A DNA stretch of 64,000 nt from Polytrichum commune (taxonomy: Eukaryota > Streptophyta > Polytrichopsida > Polytrichales > Polytrichaceae), in NCBI GenBank assembly GCA_950295325.1, contig OX485807.1:12675001-12739000 (forward strand), written 5' to 3'. Below, in pieces: positions 50,881 through 61,679 of the stretch (positions are counted from its first letter, which is position 1; each line of letters opens with the position of its first letter). The notes below the pieces were generated by a model that saw only the letters and a program-made list of their open reading frames with translations, ran no database searches and had not been told where the DNA came from. Made by a program: the position numbers and the translations under genes.

Positions 50881-51660
50881 TACGGGTAGATCACTCTAAG
50901 GCATTTTTGTGCACCACGTGCGGCTGGGGGTTTTTTTGTTTTGGGGCTATCTACCTTCAAGGGTTGAATTAAAGCCTCCCTATAATTACTTAAATTTCAA
51001 AAAATGGCCCATTTGTTTGCACCCTTCCATTACTTACATTGTCCAAGTCACTATAATTTTTTGTACTCTATATTCCTTTTAAGTAATAAAAGCTAATCTA
51101 CTTCCTAACGCAATTGACGAGTGTTGAGGGAAAGCATGAAAACAAATAAGGGTGCAAACAATAATACCATTGCAAACAAAGTTATGTTGAAAACACATAG
51201 GAGATGCCATCACAAATACCATAGCGGTCATTGCAATGCAAGTGACCAAAAACACAAAGCATAGTAAAGCGGGTTTAGAATTTACAATTTAGGGTGGAGT
51301 CCACAATGTTACAACACGTACAAAATAACCCCAAGTACACCACAAATAGGGTGAGGGTGGAAACAGAGGAAAAGTGTCTGTGTGTTCACAAACACAACAT
51401 GCGGTTTACAAAATGTTGACCCATTTACATACCATACTAAACATACCTTCTAGGATCTTATCTTCAGCCCCTATATTAATTTTACAAAAAATAATGGCCC
51501 ACGTTTTATGTCCATCTAACTTACTTATAATGGGATTGTCTACATTTAATGGCCCCTTCATTATTTGGAATTCCTTTATAATTTTTATTTCAAATGATTT
51601 TAATCCTCTCTATATTATGCCGCATGTCATTTTTTAAATGCACTAAGTGATCTACCCGTG
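50881..51660 (-). mobile_element. hAT-like MITE, copy 2 (780 bp) with 8-bp target duplication
   Basis: This is the reverse complement of the element at 36,490-37,055, with an additional ~210-bp central segment. The right end is CACGGGTAGATCACT (reverse complement of the plus strand); the left end reads TACGGGTAGATCACT, one base different. The flanks are ATTATGGT (50,873-50,880) and ATTATGGA (51,661-51,668), a 7-of-8 duplication. It has no coding capacity. It is probably nearer the full-length form, with copy 1 an internal-deletion derivative. Confidence 0.9.
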
Positions 51661-51669
51661 ATTATGGAA

Positions 51670-52285
51670 ACATTGGACATGTACTATATTTACAACAAGG
51701 ATATGCATACGTAGGAGATTATGTAAACTTAGGTAGGGCTTAAGTTGGAGAAAATCATCCAACATCTACATATTCCATCCAATCTATGGATTCTTCATCA
51801 ACCGTCATCACATATCATCAAAGCCATTAGTTCCCAAGAATGGTGTATTTAAATAGATTTGGACATATTTTCAAAACTTGCACTTTTTGATGATTTTGAT
51901 GATTCACAACAGTTTGAAATTATCTCCCAAAACTTCATGGAGTTGATCATGGCTTCTTCGTACACATTTGCAAACATACATAAATTTTAACATCACAAAT
52001 CCAAGTACTACAAGATAACAAATGATTCGAACGAGGTTCATTGTCTACCTTATGTGGTTCACAATGGCTAACTGGCTAAGACAAATTTTGACGCAACCAA
52101 ATTTGTTTGTGGAGTTGGAAGTCTTGGTGTCCAAGGAGATCTGTGTGCATAATGGATCAATATCCTAGTGTATCCAAATCCACCTGGTCACAAGTTGTGA
52201 TATTTCAGTTTTCTTGTGACCCGGAGCAACTTAGTCATTAATCGCTACTTGAAAGAATAGGCCTCAAATGAGCATTATTTCATGG
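51670..52285. other. Gene-free AT-rich stretch
   Basis: I see no gene or complete element. Confidence 0.4.
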
Positions 52286-52289
52286 TTTC

Positions 52290-52510
52290 CACTTGGACTG
52301 CGTTGTTTCGAACGGGTTGGTTGTATTTTGAGTTCTCTCTACAATTGATTTTTTCACTTTGTGCCAAGAAGAAAAAAGAAGATATTTCAGTTTTTCTTCA
52401 TTAATTTGAAGGGCACATTTCCATAAAGTCATGTGAAAACGATCGGTAATATTCATGAAATCGTGAACTTCCAACCGGTTATTTTTCTCAACTTCAACCA
52501 AGTCATAGCG
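52290..52510 (-). pseudogene. Fragment of an unrecognised coding family, copy 3
   Basis: On the minus strand it reads YDLVEVEKNNRLEVHDFM, then TDRFHMTLWKC, LQINEEKLKY and SSWHKVKKSIVERTQ. The first ~25 residues align with copies at 14,960 and 25,372 (LVEFEK.PVEV.DF...DHFR); after that the similarity fades, either by divergence or by replacement. It is open for ~80 codons but has no recognisable start or partner exon. Confidence 0.4.
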
Positions 52511-52555
52511 TAGCAATTGGGTGTCCATGTTCATTGGGAAGTGTCTTCAATACGG

Positions 52556-52559
<4 letters not shown>

Positions 52560-52612
<53 letters not shown>
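52560..52612. repeat. (GA)26 microsatellite
   Basis: It is an uninterrupted GA run. Directly after it, ACGCTGACCC and GGATCAGCGT form a 10-bp stem with one mismatch. A second (GA)n tract at 57,456-57,485 is also followed by ACGCTTCACCTTGAT, so tract and flank may belong to one dispersed element. Confidence 0.9.
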
Positions 52613-52615
<3 letters not shown>

Positions 52616-52630
52616 CTGACCCTTGATAGG

Positions 52631-52680
52631 ATCAGCGTGATTGAAATGCCCGTTCGACCCACCCTTGATATTATGTCCAG
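52631..52680 (+). repeat. Short dispersed repeat, copy 2
   Basis: It matches 47,101-47,150 (CAGCGTGATTGAAATG, TTCGACCCACCCTTGATAT) and lies 18 bp after the (GA)26 tract. Confidence 0.6.
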
Positions 52681-52759
52681 TGGTACGGCCAGATACAGTA
52701 GTAGCTTTACAAAGAAACACTGGTTCCCAAACTCTTTTGGCCTCAAGGCTCAGACAAAC

Positions 52760-53380
52760 TGACCGCTGCCAATTTTACTATTGATAGGCCAACCAAGCAG
52801 GAGACCAAGCTATGAAGGCCATCATCCTCCACACATGATGATGCATTTATTCTATTTTACTTTATGCTATTTTACTTTATGGTTGCGGTTTGGAAGAATC
52901 TCCCCGAAGTTGAAGTCCGGGTTTCAGGAATCTTGGTTTTTGAGGAGAGCCACCAGGCAAACCTATGTTATGTTGTAGGTTAGTTAATAAGGGCCACTTT
53001 ACACATGACCATGTGATTGTGAGGGCCCTTGATTTTCATCCGAAGGTCGTATTACTAATGTACATGGTATGTCAGCATTTGCCGACTTTCAAGAGGTGGG
53101 GCTGATGCGAATTCCGGCTTATCATGAAACATTATTCATAATTGTTCATGTAGGAGTTCATGTGAACTTTTCATTCATGACAGCTTCTTTGGACTCTTAG
53201 ACATTCACCTCCTAGTGTGAAGTGAACTTGGCCGGACTCTGCTTTTTCGACCAACAAGAGATTTAGAATGCAATGGTCATATGTCTTCGGGCTCGTGTGT
53301 GAAATGGTTCCAAGGGCCAGGTTTAGACTACATGAAAGAAGTGCACCGGTCAAGACTTCTAGGGGAACGGAGCAATGTGA
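52760..53380. other. Gene-free stretch
   Basis: I see no gene. At its right end a word series (GAAAGAAGTGCACCGGTCAAGAC) begins that is partly repeated at 53,425-53,450 next to the SINE. Confidence 0.4.
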
Positions 53381-53383
53381 TTG

Positions 53384-53674
53384 GCTATGAAATGGGTATT
53401 TTCACATGCTAGGGTTTACACTACATGAAAGAAGTGCACCAGTCAAGACGTTTTTTTTTTTTTTTTTTTTTTTTTTTTTGACAGAAGGCCGACATGCCAA
53501 CGCCAAAGCACAGGAGGCAGTTGACCACCTAGCAAGTTTTCCGTCAAGTAGAGAGGAGATTTCATAGTCGGGATTCGAACCGCCAACCTCTTCCTTGAGA
53601 TTTGGGTATCTCTCCACCATCATCCGGTAGAGTGCTATGAAATGGGTATTTTCACATGCTAGGGTTTACACTAC
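53384..53674 (-). mobile_element. tRNA-derived SINE, family 2, between 41-bp direct repeats
   Basis: Read on the minus strand, the head starts near 53,633. A perfect B box GGTTCGAATCC lies at 53,581-53,571, ~52 nt in. The body ends CGGCCTTCTGTC and is followed by a 29-base A tail (T on the plus strand, 53,451-53,479). The outer flanks 53,384-53,424 and 53,634-53,674 are identical for 41 bp (GCTATGAAATGGGTATTTTC...). On the left, 26 further bases separate this repeat from the tail, and a shortened form (GGGCAAGAC) follows on the right. The direct repeats are longer than usual for SINE target duplications. Confidence 0.8.
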
Positions 53675-53999
53675 GGGCAAGACTTCTCTAGTGGATGACT
53701 CCAAGCATGGATGAAAACATGACATGGCCACCAACATGGCGATATTTTTAATTCTAATATGAGAGGTTTATGGAGGTCAAGTTTCTTGGGCAACCTCAAA
53801 CCCTCATACAAGAAACTTGGCCTCTTGAGAACTCCAACTTGAGACCGCCTTTTTTTTTGGTTATTCCTTGGTTTATTTCCCCATCTTGACCGGCATACAA
53901 ACCATTGATTCTTGATGAACCGGTGCACTTCTTCACCGCAGTCTAAACCAACCATGAGTAAACGGAAATTTGCCAACTTATAGATGAGCCTTTGGAAAA

Positions 54000-54230
54000 A
54001 AGTACACTAAATATGATATTCAATGTCACTTACTATTTTGAATCATGCAATGCTATGCCTGTTTATTTTAAAATCTCATATTCTAACATCAAATGTTAAA
54101 TTGGTTGTTTGAACATTACAGAACATTAACAACTTTGCTTGATTGAAAAAGTTACACCGATAGGAAGAAGTTATAGCATTGCGTAAATTCCACATGGTAA
54201 GTGACACTAAATATTATATTCAGTGTAGTG
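54000..54230. mobile_element. CACTA-like MITE, copy C (231 bp)
   Basis: The right end, as reverse complement, reads CACTACACTGAATATAATAT...GTGTCACTTAC; the left end matches it at 28 of 34 positions. Each end carries the family's AAATAT.ATATT palindrome. The body differs from copies A and B. A 3-bp target duplication was not seen. Confidence 0.65.
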
Positions 54231-54469
54231 TTCAGGAAAAGGAGATTCAATTGAATCTGGAATCCCAACTTCCCAAGCACACGTTTTATAAAAGTCTATA
54301 TAAGGTGGTCATCTTCTTTGAGTCTTGCCTGCAGCAGCCCCACACATGGCACACGCACACACTTGCCTCCTTTGTCATTTTCCCACTCTCTTTTGAAGGC
54401 ACTTTGAAGGTAAGGTAAGATGTGCCTTTGAGGTGCCTAATTTGGTCACTTATGATCTTAATTAATCAC

Positions 54470-55380
54470 CTACATTTGAATGGTATGTGGTTTGGTGTGG
54501 CTCCAAGAACGGACACCAATAAGGACACGTGTCTGAAAGGGATTGGGCTTCGTGATCATTCGTGACATAACATAGCTCTTTGGTTGTGTTCAATTGTGGG
54601 ATCATGTACCACACGAGCGTAATTCTCTTATGATTCCGGGATCCCTTGTTTATAAGAGGCACTCATGCTATGTAATATGAACTTTTTGACATGTAGTTGT
54701 GATTTTTATCGAAGTTGTTTCTAATCGCAACCTCTTTCTTTGGAAAGACAATGTTGTGTTAGGTTGAGGCATCTGTAACTAATAAAATAAGAGAGTTTGC
54801 ATTTGTTTGGGAGGAGTAATAGCGGGGTATTATTTTCGTTGCAAAGAGAAACAAGTTCTAAGGAGAATGCCAGAAAACAAGTAAATTTTGCTCGCGAATA
54901 TGGAAATTGCTACAAATTTTGGAAGCCGTGGAGTTAGGGTGACACATAGTCGATCTATAGGTCAACTCATAACCACTCGTCTAAATTCTAACGTTTGGCT
55001 ACGATAGTTGTCAAAATCCTTACGAGGGTAATCACTTACAAGCTGCCACCACATAACTCTTAACTTTGTCTGCCTAAAAAGTATAGATCTCGTCCAATGT
55101 TGGCATTACATGACCCTAGTTAGCGGTTAAATGGACATGGTCGACTATGGATGCCTCGACCTTAGGTGCTTAGTAATGTTACGAATACGACAATCATTCT
55201 AGGTTCAACAAACTTCACTTTATGTATGAATAAGATATTCATATGACCTCCAAAAATCATGAGGAAAGTGACAATGGCCCTTGACTTGGATTTGCCAACC
55301 ATCGCATTTCGTAACCTAAGAGAAGTGAACTAGTTGGGAAAAAAGTAACCATTTAAGACCCACCTACCTTGACATGGTCA
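54470..55380 (+). repeat. Arm of the foldback family, interrupted
   Basis: The outer part of the arm is at 54,470-54,680 (TTTGAATGGTATGTGGTTTG...). The inner part is at about 55,215-55,380 (AATAAGATATTCATATGACC ... AAGACCCACCTACCTT). About 540 bp of other sequence lies between, which suggests a nested insertion, though I did not find its ends. Confidence 0.55.
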
Positions 55381-55384
55381 ACAC

Positions 55385-55860
55385 GAACAATAACTTGATG
55401 ACAACCGGATCCCACCACACCACACACTTAGTTGGCTCTAACTTCCTTGGCTTCACTTTCCCACAACTAGAGTACCTCACATTTTTCGAATGTGATATTG
55501 CACATGGTGCATGGTACATGCGATACATTATACTACATGTATTCATAAGTACACTAATAAGAGGGACTCAAAGTAGCTCGGTAGTTGTGGGGTCCTTTTC
55601 ACACTATAGCCTCAGTTGAGAGAGCTCGATCGACTTGCATTCGATACTTACACTTGATACTAAGCTTTTCATCCAAAGCTCATTAACCCCTAACCTCCCA
55701 AGCAACCTATTTTGGGTCGATGGATGATTTCTTCCCTGGTTTAATCCCACCCAACTCATCCAATCGCAACCAAAATAACTACCAACATCAAGTTGACATG
55801 GACATCTACCCGTATGCGCATGTGTTGTGCAGTTTGGAGAAAAGAGAACGTAAAAAAAGA
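55385..55860. other. Gene-free stretch
   Basis: I see no supported gene or complete element. Confidence 0.4.
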
Positions 55861-55866
55861 ACCCTA

Positions 55867-56210
55867 ACATTACCCAACCCAATACTCTTAACTCCGGCGC
55901 GGAGTTCGATGCGGCTCCGGGGAGGTTCGGATGCCAGCTCCGGTGGGTCCATTTTTCTGGCCCTCCCCATTTTGGCCCCTTGATGACTTTTTTTGGTTTT
56001 TTTTTGCTAAATTTGGGTTCTACGGCCCCAAATTACTCTAGGAGGCTCCTTATGAGATCAAGTAAGGCCCCACCCAATCAAAAAAACAGGGGGCAATTTT
56101 TGCCCCAACCCACCCGAACCCACCGGAGCTGGCATCCGAACCTCCCCGGAGCCGCATCGGAGCCGCATCGAACTCCGCGCCGGAGTTAAGAGTATTGGGT
56201 TGGGTAATGT
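55867..56210. mobile_element. Long-TIR element, 344 bp, near-perfect 82-bp GC-rich arms
   Basis: The left arm 55,867-55,948 begins ACATTACCCAACCCAATACT and ends CTCCGGTGGGT. The right arm is its reverse complement without a mismatch that I can see, apart from an extra 12 bp (GATGCGGCTCCG, present twice in tandem). Both ends are bordered by TA (55,865-55,866 and 56,211-56,212), consistent with a TA target duplication as in Tc1/mariner MITEs. The arms are rich in CpG (CCGGCGCGGAG) while the centre is AT-rich. It has no coding capacity. The match between arms indicates recent insertion or recent arm conversion. Confidence 0.85.
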
Positions 56211-56219
56211 TATCCAAAA

Positions 56220-57453
56220 AAGAATGGTCAAAGTGGGAAGTGGTCATTGTTTTGTTGTGTTGGGAGTATGTGTGAGGGTGTTGACTCCGATCATTGGTCG
56301 TCACTCCAATGCAAACTTTGCAGGAACATTAATGATGTTTTTGTTTTTGTTTTTGTGGTTCGTGTGAAAATGGCCTTTGTGCTCACCTTGACCATTCCAA
56401 TTAACATTTGGACATTCTTTGCATACGTGTGGTTAGAAATATGGAACAATTTACATACTCCAAATGCAAGATGGCTAGCTTATTATGAATTTTGTCATGA
56501 GAATTTGTGGAGGTGCTCAATAACTGAGTGGTTCCCATTTAGTGGACCACACACATTTTCCACTCATATTCTAGTTGAATTTGATTGGGTCAACAACTTT
56601 TTTTGGGGAATAAATAATGGCATTTTCTCGTGCATCCCTATCTTTGAATGTTATAATCTAGAATTTCAAATGGTTATTCATGGCCTTTTTCTCCGTGTTT
56701 CAAGATCCTACAACTAAATGCATTTTAACCTCAAAACTTGTCCATGAAATTCCACAACTGGCATTGAGTGGAATGCAATCAATACAACCCTTTCATAGGC
56801 TTGAGGAGTTCATGATTAACTTATACCAATAGCTTGATTGATCCTTGAGCTCGAGCAATAGCTTGAAGCAAGTGTAAACGCGATTGTACTCAAAGTGCTT
56901 TTATGGGGGTAATGACACCAATCACATGGTAATTCAAGACTAGTCGAATAACGGATAGAAAAAAACTTGGGTTTTATAGAACAAAAGCTTAAACTTTCGA
57001 CACTTCTTATCAACCTCAACGAGGTAAGTAATGTAGGTGAGAACTTTGAGTAAGCCCCAAATGACCCCAAAGCTTGTCATAGTTGTCGTAATGGGATGTA
57101 AGCATTGTAAGGTTGAAAAAGCTTGATGTATAAGATTTGATGCTGAGTGCAAAGTAGACGCGAGTGACTAAAAGGTTCCTTCCTTCAAGCTCTTGGCCTT
57201 TGAGTGGTCAACTTCTACATACGGTACAAAGGATACCTTAATGAAAATACATTTCATGAAATGTACAAGAAACATTATTAGCATACAAATCTTACACAAT
57301 CGTCCCACGTCGATGAAAGAACAATATAAATCTATCATTGTTTTAGATTTGTAAATTTTATGGTTTCATAGGACTAAGTTTCTAGTGACGTAGGTCAATT
57401 GTCCGGGACTCATATATTTGCAGTGAAATATTTTGAAGTGGAGCATATTATTT

Positions 57454-57486
<33 letters not shown>

Positions 57487-59130
57487 GCTTCACCTTGATC
57501 ATAATTGTTGCATAACACAAGTCCGATTCATTTCATCAACGGACCATTTTTGCATAACAAACGTTTATTGTATGCATGCACAAATGCATACACATAATTA
57601 CACTTTCCTTACACTTGTGAATCTTCAAGTGTGTATAGGAATTCAATTGGTTTAAAGTGCACTTGATGATTGCATGGACCTTAGATAAGGCCATTCTTAG
57701 AATCACTATGGAAATAAGAAAATATGTAGCTTAAGGGTCATTCTTAAAATCATATGGTTTTTTGCATGTTGATGTCCAAATAAGGCCTTCTAGACACTTA
57801 GAGTTAAACGTAGATGGGAAAGGGGCACTTGATTTTTGTACTTGTGGGATGTGGGTGCACATAAGGGTATTAATTGTGATTATGGTATACTATGTTTACA
57901 TAGGGTTAAGGATTTCATTATGTTTTTTTGTTTTCTTTTTTCTTTTTTCTCTCTCCTTAGCAATGTAGATATATTATGGGCATATTATGCCATGTGTAAT
58001 ATTGACATGTAAGTAAAGTTGCAACAAAGTCATACACATGTAGAAGATTATGGAAAGTTGAGTAGGAATTAACATGGGAAATTATCACATGACATCTTTA
58101 TATTTCATTTGATTTGTGAATGCCTTTGTTATTATCATCACCCGTCACCAACCCAACACTCTAGGATTTGGGGTTTGGTTTCGAGGTGTTGAGGGGTCTA
58201 GAGTAATTTTGAATATCAAGTGGCTCAACATTGACTTATAAGTTAACTTACCACATCATGGTAAACTTCGAAACGGTAATTGCATTGACTAACATAACAT
58301 TCATGGTATAAACCAATTTGTGCAAGTAACACCCCAGTGGATGAATGATTATTTTATGAATTTATTAAGCAGTACGAAGGTGTCTTTGCCTATAATTATT
58401 GGAGGCCTATTTGTTGCAATTTTTTCCCTCTTCTCATATACATGTGATATGATGTTATCTTTGATTTTGATTTTGTGTTGTATATATATATTTATTGCTA
58501 TTTTCTACTTATCGTACCTATGCATGTATGTAATGTTGTTAGTCCACCCAAAAAAATCTATACAATGAGTATTACATTAAATTGACATGCACGCTTTTAA
58601 TGAAGGGTGCACCCCCCGGGGACAAGTGGAATTATGTGAAAACGAATTCAACGGAACCCACTTCTTGAAGTGTCTGCAGTTACGGGCATAATGACTTTAT
58701 TAGAACTCGATAACATGTCCACACACTTTAACTTGCCAACACAATTTTAACATGAATAAGACTAGTGTTGCCAAATACAATAACCATGACACCTACGCCC
58801 TGGCCAATATTATTGTTGGCATATTATTGTCGTGCCCCCCTTTTTCACGAATCGATGAACATCTAATGGCCGAAAACTAAATCTTCCCAATGTTGACACG
58901 TCTTATGACATATATGTTGTATGGATGACATCTTTTGTGTGGTTAGGATTATTCACACAAATTTATTAGTTTGTCCATGCGACCAAAATCTAAAAATCAC
59001 AACATAAGCATGTACGTTGATATTGACAGGCATCAATGACTACATGTAACAAAAACATCCGCCTCAACCTTCAGGGGGTGAAATTCATGGCTTCCCAAAC
59101 ACTTAAAACCTACTAGAACGTGTGTTGTTG
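56220..59130. other. Gene-free stretch with a (GA)15 tract
   Basis: I see no supported gene. A (GA)n tract lies at 57,456-57,485. The open frame at 56,247-56,717 is treated under rejected items. Confidence 0.4.
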
Positions 59131-59131
59131 C

Positions 59132-59398
59132 CACTACACCAAATATGATATTTAGTGTTTGATTAGATTTAGTGTCTTACCACCCTACTCTGCTCAACAT
59201 TATTTTTCAATTCTTTGATAATTAGTGTTAGACAAAAATGCGCCGCCGCCGCCGCCGCCTTCCTTGTTGCCACCTCTTTGCTACTAAACACTACATTCAT
59301 GCATGTAACTTTCACATATTACCATAGATGATATTTAGTGTTTGAGTTTACATTTAATGTTACTTACTTTCATAGGGTTACTGATATTTAGTGTAGTG
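59132..59398. mobile_element. CACTA-like MITE, copy D (267 bp), with nested end repeats
   Basis: The left end is CACTACACCAAATATGATAT; the right end as reverse complement is CACTACACTAAATATCAG. Inside, GATATTTAGTGTTTGA at ~59,147 recurs at ~59,330, and the words CATATTTAGTGTA / AACACTAAATATCATA follow outside the right end to 59,445. This suggests stacked or partly duplicated ends. A (GCC)6 run sits at 59,242-59,259. Confidence 0.65.
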
Positions 59399-59641
59399 TT
59401 CATATTTAGTGTATCTAACACTAAATATCATATTTTGTGTACCTTACTTGGGCACAATTAACAATGGAATTTACTATGTTTTGGGATCCAACTTTTTCTA
59501 ATCCTCGTGACTTGTTGTCATCCTCCGAGGATCCGTACATGATAGTATAACATAACATAGCCTATGCTCATTTATAAAGGTTGTGGACAAAGCGATCCTC
59601 GTTGGACCCCGGTTCCGAAAACTATGATATATTCTCGAATC

Positions 59642-59870
59642 CACGTGGCACTAACGAGCGCACTCCACATTGGCCGGAAAAGTGTGAACACGTGGCACTT
59701 TCATGGCATCCATCATGACTAAGCTACGACTTGACACATTTGCATCCTCGAGTAATTTTTGCAACTAATTATTTAACCACTCGTGTCGTGGGCCCCTTAC
59801 TTTCATCACGAGTCCATTCTATGCGTCCGACCTCCTTGACTTCGTTTCCGGTTACGTGTCTATATAAAAA
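59642..59870 (+). promoter_or_regulatory. Promoter-like cluster: two CACGTGGCAC motifs and a TATA box
   Basis: CACGTGGCAC occurs at 59,642-59,651 and again at 59,689-59,698, matching ABRE/G-box sites bound by plant bZIP factors. TATATAAAAA lies at 59,861-59,870, ~165 bp downstream, in the context CTATATAAAAAC that suits a plant TATA box. The sequence after it has no open reading frame I can support, so this may be the promoter of a lost gene, of a non-coding RNA, or chance. Confidence 0.3.
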
Positions 59871-59879
59871 CAAGCTTCA

Positions 59880-60800
59880 CATCAAGCTTTTGAGAACATC
59901 ACTTTAGGTCCCTTTCCGAACTTTGTTCTTATATGGTTGCTTTTAGGTGAAAGTCCAACCACGTCCCCTACGTTCTACCAAAAGTGGGGGGTTCTTACAC
60001 CACTTGAGCTCCTTAATGTGCAAGAAGGGCCAAAAGTCCCACCTAAACCATGAGTTTTTGAGAGACTTAGGGAATAGCTATACCAAGTTACATGGTTTTG
60101 AAGATAGAGACGCAATTTCATTACACAATATCTTGATGTGAATTGTTTATGCATTTTGCAACTAGAATCTTGTATATTTGCAGGTAAAAAACATACTTTT
60201 GGAGATAAAGATGTTGTGGGCATAAAATTTCATCCAAATTCTCGTTTGTGGTGAAAATAATATGTACTCGTTACCAGGTAAGAAGTTGTAAAGGAAAAAA
60301 AAAGTAAATTTAGAAGATAAATATGATTGAAGCATCCCTAGGGCTCGGTTTGTATTTTGGGCACTCAAATTTCAATTTTCTCAACAACGTAAAATCATTA
60401 AATCAAGTCCTTTGCTCAATCCCAACGATCACAAAATGTATTGTAACTTAACTCAAACATCTTGTGCAAAAAAAATCTCCAACATAGATTTGGGAACTGA
60501 TGATTTGGCCCTTTGACCAAAAATCAACCACTTTGTGATTGTCCATGCATTTAAGGGTTAAGGCAGGCATCCCAACTTCTTACATTTTCCCTCACTCTTT
60601 ACACCTAACTCCACCTACCTTTACTTCATCGACTTGGTATGCCAACCACAATGGCACTTCCAAACTTGAAACTCCCTCGAGCAACTTGGAAGACAAGTCT
60701 TTAGACCCATGCACGCAAAGTTAAAATTACGTTATTTTATGCATATCATGAACAAATGTTGTGATTCCTAAAGGTGAGTGGGCTTGAATATGATTACTCA
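59880..60800. other. Stretch without a supported gene
   Basis: The sequence after the TATA-like box has no long frame starting with ATG. It is AT-rich with no repeat ends seen. Confidence 0.35.
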
Positions 60801-60807
60801 ATCTTAT

Positions 60808-61135
60808 TGGAGTGGTGTGTGGTTAGGTGTGGATCTTAGGATGGGATCTACAAATCCACGTGTTTAAAAGAATTTGGATTACGTGCTTGACTTTTGCTTA
60901 TCATTACATGTTTAAGATTCAACATAACTGGGTGGGGGGGTCTATATGATATTTAATGAGAAAGAGATTCTTCGCCCTAGTACTGAAATAGGTATTCATA
61001 CAATCTCCAAAATCTAGGAAAAATCTATGAAGAATTGGATTTGCTTACCATAGTGCACCAAATTCATGTTTCATATCCTAAATGTAGTGGATGGAAAGCT
61101 AAAAGCATTTGTTTAAGACCCACTTACCTCCTATG
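60808..61135 (+). repeat. Single arm of the foldback family
   Basis: It starts GGAGTGGTGTGTGGTTAGGT and ends near AAGACCCACTTACC, colinear with the left arm in TSR3 intron 9 (30,028-30,360). It includes the TGTTTAAAAGAATTTGGATT word and the inner TTCATA...CTCC segment. Confidence 0.65.
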
Positions 61136-61679
61136 TTCTCTGAAGTGGAATTCTTTGATTTAAATTGTACGGGGAGGGGGAGGGGTTTTTTGTGTAAATA
61201 ACTTTGAGATTTTTCTTTGGAAAAGATGTATGGAGGGCATTCTACCAGGTGGTGGGACCACATTTTTGGTGAGGGCATTTTGCCCTAGCATAATGCCCTC
61301 CCTTTAAATATTTGCACATTCGGTTAGATAATAGACACATAATAGAATTAACTACAAAAGTATGGGGATTGATTGGGGTTGAATTGCCTTAATGATCCCT
61401 TGTTGAGTGTAACTGGGAAGTCTTAAGAGACTTCTTTGAGTCGTAGGGGCCCACGTGTTTTATCTTTATTTGAGTAAGAATCTTCTTGTTTTGTTTGCCA
61501 CCTATGTGCGCATGCACCTCTTTGTTCCTCTCACCACTTGTGTACTCCTCAAATAGAATCAAACTCACGAACTCACTCACAATTTTCTCAAAGTATTGTT
61601 GCCCCGAAATAAAGCAAAACAACTCTCCTCCCCGATTTTATTTTTTAGGTCATCGACACAAGTATCGAGAGCAACAAAT

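Noticed and set aside
38265-53581. tRNA-like B boxes as possible tRNA genes
   Set aside because: Neither head completes an acceptor stem; both continue into SINE bodies with A/T-rich tails.
56247-56717. 156-codon plus-strand open frame rich in Phe and Trp
   Set aside because: The composition is that of T-rich DNA; no domain, no splice context and no conserved neighbours are seen.
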